A DNA stretch of 64,000 nt from Alkalibacter saccharofermentans DSM 14828 (GTDB lineage: Bacteria; Bacillota; Clostridia; Eubacteriales; Alkalibacteraceae): assembly GCF_900128885.1 (NCBI RefSeq), contig NZ_FQTU01000002.1, positions 1-64,000 on the forward strand, in the 5' to 3' direction. The notes under the pieces were generated by a model, which worked only from the letters and a program-made list of their open reading frames with translations, was not told where the DNA came from and did no database searches. The first letter of the stretch is position 1, and every line of letters begins with the position of its first letter. Shown one piece after another: positions 1 through 6,367 of this stretch. A program made the translations under genes and the position numbers.

Positions 1-261
1 CAGGCTGATTTGCTCATACTTGATGAATGGGGGTATCTCCCCCTTCACCAAGAAGGTGCCAGATTGTTGTTTGATATCATTTCTACATGTTATGAGACTA
101 AAAGCGTCATCATAACAACCAATATTGAGTTTGGTAGATGGAAAGGTTTCCTGTTTGATGAAAAGCTAACTGCGGCTATCGTTGATAGACTAGTGCACCA
201 TTCTCATATGCTCATATTTACAGGCAAAAGCTACCGCATGATGAATTCATTAATCAAGTAA
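1..261 (+). CDS. istB: IstB-like transposition helper ATPase (C-terminal part)
   Basis: The reading frame is open from base 1, so the start lies before the window and only about 86 residues are seen. The sequence LLILDEWGYLPL is the Walker B/sensor region of IstB-type AAA+ ATPases, and the following TTNIEFGRW and AAIVDRLVHHSH stretches are typical of the IstB C-terminus. IstB works with the IstA transposase in IS21 elements, choosing target DNA and stimulating integration. It is the last gene of the element that interrupts cas2. The TAA stop at 259-261 is followed directly by the terminal repeats of the element. Confidence 0.88.
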   Translation, partial: QADLLILDEWGYLPLHQEGARLLFDIISTCYETKSVIITTNIEFGRWKGFLFDEKLTAAIVDRLVHHSHMLIFTGKSYRMMNSLIK

Positions 262-324
262 TAAGGTTAGTACTGGCTATTGTATTTTTGATTGCCAAAA
301 GTTGTACTTTTCTATTGCCAAACA
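1..324 (+). mobile_element. IS21-family insertion sequence, right end
   Basis: The C-terminal part of an istB gene is followed by about 60 non-coding bases. These hold two imperfect direct repeats of about 20 bp, TTGTATTTTTGATTGCCAAA (280-299) and TTGTACTTTTCTATTGCCAAA-like (302-322), and then a terminal CA at 323-324. Multiple terminal repeats and a TG...CA end are known properties of IS21-family elements. The element ends abruptly inside the cas2 reading frame, whose sequence starts at about 325. The left end, istA and the target duplication are outside the window, so the exact junction is inferred from where Cas2 similarity stops. Confidence 0.8.
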
Positions 325-465
325 CACCCGTCCATAAATGGAAAACTGTATCATGTGATAGCCATCTTTCAGTAAAAAATTTCTAAATGCAGTCGCAGCT
401 TTTCTCTCTTTTTTCTTCGTGACCGGTAAGTCGAAGAAAACCAACATCCTCATAAATTTACTCAT
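277..465 (-). pseudogene. cas2: Cas2, truncated by IS insertion
   Basis: The N-terminal half of a type II Cas2 is readable, with MRMLVFFDLPVTKKKERK and the following FRNFLLKDGYHMIQFSIYGRVC. Cas2 proteins are usually 90-110 residues long. Here genuine Cas2 sequence ends after about 48 residues at GRVC (near 325) and the frame runs on into the IS terminal repeat, ending at 277 with a foreign tail (LAIEKYNFWQSKIQ). The likely start is ATG at 465, which overlaps the cas1 stop codon; an upstream TTG at 480 also lies in frame. Cas2 bridges two Cas1 dimers during spacer integration, so loss of its C-terminal half should abolish or impair adaptation. The missing half should lie on the other side of the element. 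Confidence 0.85.
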
Positions 466-1357
466 ATAAATGCTGTTCAAGAGGCATTAACTCGGGTAAT
501 ACAAGCTTTTCACCATCATTAATAAAGCAGTTAGACAAACTCTTCACCATTCGTTCAATCCCATAAGATACTGTGTGAACCTGTCCATCGGATAAAACGT
601 TACAGTTTAAAAGATTGAATATACCTTGCTTTATTTTTGGTGTCAATTCCTCCAGATCATCATTAATATTTATTTTTACATACAAATCCACTACCGGTCT
701 AAATGGTTCAATAATGTCATCTGCCAAATTAAAGCTATTTTGCTCACTGTGATGAAATATTCCTATAGAATTTTCAAATCCATAAGTCGCTAAGTTTCTT
801 GCCACTACTCCTCTTAAGATGGCATAACCATAATTGAGGCAAGCATTCGTTATACAATCATCACCTCTATAAAACCCTTCACCAAAGAGCTTCTGAAAGT
901 AATATCTAGCAGCTTTCCCCTCTGAATTGCCTACATCTCCTGACTTGACGTTTTGAGCAATCGCAAAAAGTTTTTGTTCTCCTTCTTTTGCTGATAAAGA
1001 TAAGCAAACGGCTTGATTCTCAATTTTTTTAATTATTATGCTTTGCCACAAACGCTTCAAAAATGGCTTTTTTTGATTCAACTGACTTTTAATAATCTTA
1101 TATTGTCTAGAGTGGTTCCACAAGGGCAGTATTGTCCCTATCGGCAGATGTTTTTCATTGCAAATAAAAACTGTAACGCCATCTTGAGCTAGTAATGATA
1201 GCGTATATGCAGTTATGTTGCACCTAAGATCTTCGATCATCACACAGTTGATATCTTCTATAGGAATTGAATACTCCATGTCAGTATTAAGAATAAATTG
1301 CCTGTTCTTGCAGCTTAACTTGGCCGGCGATGAAATAAAAATATTTCTGTAACCCAT
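458..1357 (-). CDS. cas1: CRISPR-associated endonuclease Cas1 (type II)
   Basis: A 299-residue Cas1, the integrase that inserts new spacers as a Cas1-Cas2 complex. The metal-binding residues of the family are visible: a glutamate in VGNSEGKAARYYFQ, a histidine in IGIFHHSEQNSFNLADD and the acidic residues in DDIIEPFRPVVD. The length and the opening MGYRNIFISSPAKLS fit the short Cas1 of type II systems. The gene lies 12 bp after cas9 and overlaps cas2 by a few bases, so cas9-cas1-cas2 form one operon. No csn2 or cas4 is present, which points to subtype II-C. The gene is intact although its partner cas2 is broken. Confidence 0.93.
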   Translation of the reverse strand: MGYRNIFISSPAKLSCKNRQFILNTDMEYSIPIEDINCVMIEDLRCNITAYTLSLLAQDGVTVFICNEKHLPIGTILPLWNHSRQYKIIKSQLNQKKPFLKRLWQSIIIKKIENQAVCLSLSAKEGEQKLFAIAQNVKSGDVGNSEGKAARYYFQKLFGEGFYRGDDCITNACLNYGYAILRGVVARNLATYGFENSIGIFHHSEQNSFNLADDIIEPFRPVVDLYVKININDDLEELTPKIKQGIFNLLNCNVLSDGQVHTVSYGIERMVKSLSNCFINDGEKLVLPELMPLEQHLYE

Positions 1358-1369
1358 TCAACCACCTCA

Positions 1370-4300
1370 TTATTTTAATGGCATTCGTTTTTCCTTTCCC
1401 ACTTTATAGTGATTTCCAAGTGGGTCAACTTGATATTTTTCTAAAGTTTTTAAAGTTTTTATACCTAAACTTTGTATTGTGTATGTATTATCATGATTAA
1501 TAATTGTAATTACGCCACTATTAATTCCTGATTTAACATAATAAGCATGTATTTCTTTGCATATGTACTCTTTAGAGAGTGTTCCCTTAATACTTATTGC
1601 AGATAGTTTCAATTCTTTTTTTCCTTCAATTCTAATCAAATCATTTGGGTATAATGAAAATATGAAATCTTTATCGTTCATTTCTTTCCATTCCTTATAG
1701 GGTTTATGTGCAACTACCGCTTTACTAGGAAGTTCTTTTTTCATACGATCCGCAATATAAATCGGGATAAAATAGTATCCTTCACCTTCCACATGGAAAA
1801 TGTCTATCCTTATCATGCTATCATTATATGCAACGCCTTTTCCATCATGCACATCGACTGTTAAAGATGCTTTTTCATAAACTTTGACCTTCTTGACTAC
1901 AGGTCCCTTTTCCCCATTTTTTGTAGGCTTATAGAATGGTTCTGAAAAAGCTTTCTTCCCATCATTATTATATTTCACCAATTGTTCTTTTAATTCTTGG
2001 TACAGTTTTCGGTCACTGTTTGGATTGTAATAATTTTCTATCTCTCCATCTTTGTCTAGTTTCAATTTCTCCAATGGTCTTTTTAGCAATATTAATCCTT
2101 CATCTTTTAGTTTTGGGCTAAAAATTGTCTCTTTGTGGGCAGCCCCTGTTATCTTTCTTTTTGGCATTCTTGATACAAATATCGGTTTAATATTATCTTC
2201 TGTAAATTCTCCAATACTATTGAGAAATTTCATGGGATCATCCATCAACCTTATATCTAGTTCGTTTCGAAACCCTTCCCATGGCATTGGAAATTTTTCT
2301 ATAATTTCGCCTGTTTTTTTATCAACTACATGTTCATCTAGTTGAACATATCGTTTTTCTTTATAATCACAATGTCTTGACACTTTTTGTATCATCCCGT
2401 CAGATGTACACGCTACCACAAGTGCATCCACTGCATGATGAAGATCTCCATCTTCTCGAACTTTACTAATCCCCCAACGTTTTCTTAAATAACTTGTAAC
2501 AGCTCCGTTTACAGCGGTTACTTTTTTCTTCTTGCCAGTATTATTTTCTGCAAACAGCAGGTAATCGTTTAAGTAATTGTACATAAATCGAGAAACATGC
2601 TTCGTATCATTGAGATTTCTTTCCTTGAACCGCTTCCTGTCTTCTTCCGTGATATCTTCTTTAAGAAAATTCATTTTTTTATTTTTATCCCTAATGGTAT
2701 TATTTACCCACACTTTAAACTTATCTGCCTTATCTCCTTTTAAGTAATGCAAAGGTAGCCTGTTTCCTTTTTGCCTGTTCTCACTTGCTAAAACCACAAC
2801 TTTATTGGCATAACTGTCATTGAACGAGATGCTGTATGGAATTATATGATCAATGTCCGCATAACCAACTTCAAATAGCCTATCTATTTGAATCTCTTTA
2901 AGTGAGTATGGGCATATGCCATCTTGCTGTTTCCAAAGCTTTAATTTCACAATATCTATTCCCGAGGGATATAGTACTCCTTGATCACTTATTTCTTGCT
3001 TAATTCTTTCATTTTGAGCTTGATTTTCCTTCATCTCTTTTTCTATTCTATTTCTATCTGAGAAATCCTTCGCCATTTCTCTAGCCAACTCAATACCGAT
3101 AAAAGTCGGACTTTCTCCATACTGTCTGATAATGCTATTAATTACTTTCCTAGTTTGAGCAATTGCCCTACGCACTACAGGGCTTGTAACTTCAGTAATT
3201 TCATCGATTTCTGCTGGCAGTAAAAGTTGCTTTTCTTTTCCGTCGTGGCCCTTAAAGTTATAATCTGCTTTTTCACAAGCTACATTATATTTAAAGCCCT
3301 GTTCTAAAAATGGTATTATTTTATCTAAAGCTTTGGTGCTGAGATTTGCAAATTTGCTAAATCCTCCAACATGAAGCAGCAAAACTTCTAGGTCCTTCCT
3401 GGATATGTTAAAATCATTGAGATAATCTGCTATCTTTTGATCTGTCTTGTAAACCGTAAAAGCATATCCAATCCCATTCAGTGCTTCAATACTATAATCG
3501 CATATACGGTTTTTTTCAATTTTATCCAGAGCCACTCTAACTTTATGGTAGTTTTTCAAGTAGTCAAATTTCGCGCTTTTTTCTACATCGTTAATGGACT
3601 TGTTGCCATAATTTAGTGTTGAAAATAAAACTGATTCTGTGAACTTTAATTCTTTTCTGATTTTTGCGTACGTTAAAGCTGGACTTTTAAAGGCCAACTC
3701 CTTAATAGCTCTTCTCTCTTCTCCAGTCAAAAATCTACTTTCTCCGTTTATGTTTACTCTGATATTGTTTATATTCTGTAATAAGTTGGCGTATTCAGCT
3801 GAAAATGCTGCTTTGGGAGCTCTCTTCTCTTTCTTTTCAAATCTGCACATACCAATCATCTTTTCAATCTGGTCCCCAGAATAAGGGCTTGGCAGTCCTG
3901 GACCATTATCAAATGACCGTTGTGTAAAAAGTATCTCAACGTACTTTGACTCAAACTCATCATTGAGTATTTCTGATCCATATTTTCTTTGACAATCAAA
4001 AATCATTTGTACTTCTTCCAAAACTAGATCTCTCCCTACCGTATGGGAATAATCATCGCTTTTGTTTCTTTTATGGTCCGCAAATTTAGGATCTTTTAGA
4101 AGCATCTCACCAACAGTCCTATAGCCTTTTTCTAACATCAGTTTTTTATTTATTTCAACTGCTTTTAAAAGTTTACCCGATTCTTCCTCTGCTAGTTTTT
4201 CAGACTTTCTATTTGACTTAAACCCTCTGCGTTGAGCTAAGTGTATCAATAGTCGAGTGATTTCATCCTGATTAAGTAATCTATCTAATGCTTCAACTCG

Positions 4301-4612
4301 TATCTCATATATATCTTTTAATTTTTTGTGACCAAACAAATTATTGAATTGGTCTTCAGTCAGTAAATCCTTGCTAAATATAAGTGCTCTAATTCTATCT
4401 AGTCGGTGTTTTTTCCTTCTAATTCGTCTTCTCGCACCCCTGGCTTCTCTTCGCGGCAACGCTAAAGATGCTCCATCTTTGGGGTTTTCAGCAGCATCAA
4501 ATATTCTAACGCCCATATCAATAATTTTATAAGGTTCATCATTACTATCCAAATTCACTGTTGCCCATCCCACTGAAGTAATTCCAATATCCAATCCAAT
4601 TTTATAATTCAT
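1370..4612 (-). CDS. cas9: Type II-C CRISPR RNA-guided nuclease Cas9
   Basis: A 1080-residue Cas9 that cuts both strands of DNA matching a crRNA, using tracrRNA as cofactor. Visible parts in order: RuvC-I GLDIGITSVGW with Asp8; the arginine-rich bridge helix RREARGARRRIRRKKHRLDR; RuvC-II FIGIELAREMA; the HNH motif DIDHIIPYSISF with downstream NKVVVL and ENRQKGNR; RuvC-III DLHHAVDALVVACT; and a C-terminal PAM-interacting region with SLYPNDLIRIE and EKYQVDPLGNHYKVG. Length and many blocks match the Geobacillus II-C Cas9 from memory. ATG at 4612 is preferred over the upstream in-frame start at 4636 because AAAGGGGTG lies just before it and the protein then opens as other Cas9s do. All nuclease residues look intact. 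Confidence 0.96.
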   Translation of the reverse strand: MNYKIGLDIGITSVGWATVNLDSNDEPYKIIDMGVRIFDAAENPKDGASLALPRREARGARRRIRRKKHRLDRIRALIFSKDLLTEDQFNNLFGHKKLKDIYEIRVEALDRLLNQDEITRLLIHLAQRRGFKSNRKSEKLAEEESGKLLKAVEINKKLMLEKGYRTVGEMLLKDPKFADHKRNKSDDYSHTVGRDLVLEEVQMIFDCQRKYGSEILNDEFESKYVEILFTQRSFDNGPGLPSPYSGDQIEKMIGMCRFEKKEKRAPKAAFSAEYANLLQNINNIRVNINGESRFLTGEERRAIKELAFKSPALTYAKIRKELKFTESVLFSTLNYGNKSINDVEKSAKFDYLKNYHKVRVALDKIEKNRICDYSIEALNGIGYAFTVYKTDQKIADYLNDFNISRKDLEVLLLHVGGFSKFANLSTKALDKIIPFLEQGFKYNVACEKADYNFKGHDGKEKQLLLPAEIDEITEVTSPVVRRAIAQTRKVINSIIRQYGESPTFIGIELAREMAKDFSDRNRIEKEMKENQAQNERIKQEISDQGVLYPSGIDIVKLKLWKQQDGICPYSLKEIQIDRLFEVGYADIDHIIPYSISFNDSYANKVVVLASENRQKGNRLPLHYLKGDKADKFKVWVNNTIRDKNKKMNFLKEDITEEDRKRFKERNLNDTKHVSRFMYNYLNDYLLFAENNTGKKKKVTAVNGAVTSYLRKRWGISKVREDGDLHHAVDALVVACTSDGMIQKVSRHCDYKEKRYVQLDEHVVDKKTGEIIEKFPMPWEGFRNELDIRLMDDPMKFLNSIGEFTEDNIKPIFVSRMPKRKITGAAHKETIFSPKLKDEGLILLKRPLEKLKLDKDGEIENYYNPNSDRKLYQELKEQLVKYNNDGKKAFSEPFYKPTKNGEKGPVVKKVKVYEKASLTVDVHDGKGVAYNDSMIRIDIFHVEGEGYYFIPIYIADRMKKELPSKAVVAHKPYKEWKEMNDKDFIFSLYPNDLIRIEGKKELKLSAISIKGTLSKEYICKEIHAYYVKSGINSGVITIINHDNTYTIQSLGIKTLKTLEKYQVDPLGNHYKVGKEKRMPLK

Positions 4613-4675
4613 TATGTTCACCCCTTTAATTAACAATTATATACTTATATTTCCTTTTAATCAAGTTTTTTGCAT

Positions 4676-4770
4676 AAAGATAACGCCTTGCATCATGCAA
4701 GGCGTTAGAGCTTTTCGGTGTACTACCTTATTGTAGCAACCATATTAAGTTTTGGTATAATAGATTAGTT
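4676..4770 (-). ncRNA. tracrRNA of the type II-C CRISPR system
   Basis: Read on the minus strand, the segment holds in order an anti-repeat region (about 4761-4730), GTTGCTACAATAAGG followed by TAGTACACC, GAAAAGCTC, and an 11-bp hairpin (AACGCCTTGCAT paired with ATGCAAGGCGTT, 4682-4706). The core GTTGCTACAATAAGG is shared with the Neisseria type II-C tracrRNA. On the plus strand, 4730-4761 reads like a degenerate II-C repeat, starting ATTGTAG and ending GGTATAAT. This predicts an array repeat of about 36 bp of that form. The RNA would be about 90-95 nt. The U-tract after the hairpin is weak (ATCTTT), so the 3' end is approximate. It lies directly upstream of cas9 in the same direction. Confidence 0.8.
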
Positions 4771-4772
4771 AG

Positions 4773-4801
4773 ATGATACCACATTTTTTCTTTCTTGTAA
4801 A
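4773..4801 (-). promoter_or_regulatory. Sigma-A-type promoter of the tracrRNA
   Basis: The minus strand shows a -35 TTTACA (4801-4796), a 17-bp spacer and a -10 TATCAT (4778-4773). Transcription would start near 4766, just before the anti-repeat. cas9 may be expressed by readthrough of this transcript, since no better promoter is visible between the tracrRNA hairpin and the cas9 start. Confidence 0.6.
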
Positions 4802-4835
4802 CATTATTTAAACTTTTTTGAATTTAATTTACAGT

Positions 4836-5957
4836 CTACACCTCAAACGCTTTTGCCACATCTTTCAAACTTTTGATAATTTCTATATGCTGTGGACAGC
4901 TCTTTTCACATTTTCCACATTCGATGCAATCAGAGGCTTTGCCAAACTTCTTAGTGTAATTTCCATAATAGACCTTTAAAATATTAAACCCTTTGTCTTT
5001 AAATCGTTCCTTCGCATTGTACAGTGAAAAATAGTTTGGTATGGGGATGTTCATCGGGCAATCATCCACGCAATAATTACAAGCTGTACAAGGTACCGTT
5101 ATCGATTCGTTGATTATCTTAACAGCTTTGTCGATAATATCGAGCTCTTCTTTGAAAAGAGGTTTAAATTCCTTCATATAGCCTGTATTATCCAACAGCT
5201 GTTCCATTGAAGACATTCCACTTAAAACGGTAATGACATTATCGAGACTGGCTGCATATCTTACTGCCCAGGATGCAACGCTCATTTCCGAATCATGATT
5301 TTTGTATAGCTTTTCCACCTCTTCAGGAACCTGTGACAATATTCCACCTTTTACGGGCTCCATGATTATCACAGGTTTATTGTGCTTCATGGCGACCTCG
5401 TAGCATTTTCGAGACTGAATGCTTTCATTCTCCCAGTCAATATAATTGATCTGCAATTGTACGAAGTCCACTTCCGGGTTCTCGGTCAAAATTTCATCAA
5501 GCAAATCTGCTCTGTCGTGAAAGGAAAAACCTATTTTCTTTGCTTTGCCTTCCGCTTTTTTATTTTGAACAAATGAAAAAGCGTCAAATTTCTTAGCTAA
5601 TTCATAATGACCTGCGCCTAGGTTATGTATCATATAATAGTCAAAATAATCTAGACCTGTCTTATCAAGCTGCTCATTAAATACCTTCTCCAATTCTTCT
5701 TGCTCTTTAATAAGCATAATCGGGAGCTTATCTGCAACTGTATAAGCGTCTCTCGGATGGCGCTTTACCAACGACTCTCTCAATGCATTCTCACTTACAA
5801 AGTTATGGTACATGTAAGCAGTATCGAAGTAATTAAAACCTCTTTCCAAGAAAGTATCTACCATTTTATTTAATTGTTCATAGTCGATGCTTGTTTGATC
5901 ATCCTTATCTTTGATGGGTAACCTCATCCATCCAAATCCCAGTTTTTTTGTATCCAT
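4836..5957 (-). CDS. Aldo/keto reductase with C-terminal 4Fe-4S ferredoxin domain
   Basis: 373 residues. Residues 1 to about 270 form an aldo/keto reductase TIM barrel, with the family's Asp-Tyr-Lys-His set visible as FNYFDTAYMYH, VADKLP and YYMIHNLG. The C-terminal 90 residues carry two cysteine clusters (CTACNYCVDDCPM and CIECGKCEKSCPQ) that should bind two 4Fe-4S centres. Such fusions are known as predicted oxidoreductases of the aldo/keto reductase family in anaerobes; the substrate is unknown, and the ferredoxin part suggests electron exchange with ferredoxin rather than only NAD(P)H. The ATG follows GAGGAGA. The gene stands alone behind a MerR-type promoter, which suggests induction by aldehydes or another electrophile. 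Confidence 0.9.
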   Translation of the reverse strand: MDTKKLGFGWMRLPIKDKDDQTSIDYEQLNKMVDTFLERGFNYFDTAYMYHNFVSENALRESLVKRHPRDAYTVADKLPIMLIKEQEELEKVFNEQLDKTGLDYFDYYMIHNLGAGHYELAKKFDAFSFVQNKKAEGKAKKIGFSFHDRADLLDEILTENPEVDFVQLQINYIDWENESIQSRKCYEVAMKHNKPVIIMEPVKGGILSQVPEEVEKLYKNHDSEMSVASWAVRYAASLDNVITVLSGMSSMEQLLDNTGYMKEFKPLFKEELDIIDKAVKIINESITVPCTACNYCVDDCPMNIPIPNYFSLYNAKERFKDKGFNILKVYYGNYTKKFGKASDCIECGKCEKSCPQHIEIIKSLKDVAKAFEV

Positions 5958-5997
5958 ATATATCGTCTCCTCTAGTTTTTTCTCAATCCATATATAT

Positions 5998-6028
5998 ACC
6001 TTACCACCTAGAGTACACTCTAAGTCAA
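5998..6028 (-). promoter_or_regulatory. MerR/AdhR-type promoter with 19-bp spacer and operator dyad
   Basis: On the minus strand a -35 TTGACT (6028-6023) and a -10 TAAGGT (6003-5998) are separated by 19 bp rather than 17. The spacer contains a near-perfect dyad CTTAGAGTGTACTCTAGG (6024-6007). Long spacers with a central dyad are the mark of promoters activated by MerR-family proteins through DNA distortion, and CTTAGAGT-type half sites resemble those of the aldehyde-responsive AdhR/NmlR branch. The aldo/keto reductase start codon is about 40 bp downstream. No MerR gene is present in the window. Confidence 0.7.
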
Positions 6029-6039
6029 GATTTTTTTAC

Positions 6040-6367
6040 AACTTGTTTTAAATATTACGTCATCTCATTCTTGATATGAGCGGTTTAATCTCTATGACAA
6101 TTACCTAAGTTGATAAAAAACAAAATCACCTCTGATGACTGATATCTTACATGAGAATTGGTTTGATGCCACCAGCGCCAAAAACTTAAAGTAGAGTGTT
6201 CAATTACGATCAAGATTCTCATAACAGATTTAATAGTCAAAGGAAAAGTCCCGCTAGACTTAGTTGCAGGATTTTCTATCTGGATATTTGCAAAGACAAA
6301 ATAAATGCCTTGGTAGATTGATGCAGATCTGTATGGCAATCTGAGTTTCTTATTTGCCCCTAGAGCA
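6040..6367. other. Non-coding stretch, possible decayed gene
   Basis: About 330 bp lie between the aldo/keto reductase promoter and the end of the beta-glucosidase gene. A minus-strand open frame of 84 codons (6339-6085) exists, but it has no ribosome binding site or motif I recognise and its composition (WRWWHQTNSH, many rare residues) does not look like a normal protein. It may be a relic or chance. No convincing terminator for the beta-glucosidase gene is seen. Confidence 0.3.

Noticed and set aside
277..480. A 67-residue Cas2 read from TTG at 480 to 277 as a normal short cas2 gene
   Set aside because: The last 14 residues are encoded by the terminal repeat of the insertion sequence, and family proteins are longer. 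It is a truncated gene; the TTG lies inside cas1 and an ATG at 465 is better placed.
4676..4706. The hairpin AACGCCTTGCAT/ATGCAAGGCGTT as a plain terminator or CRISPR repeat
   Set aside because: It occurs once, is not spaced in an array and directly follows the anti-repeat and nexus, so it is the 3' hairpin of the tracrRNA.
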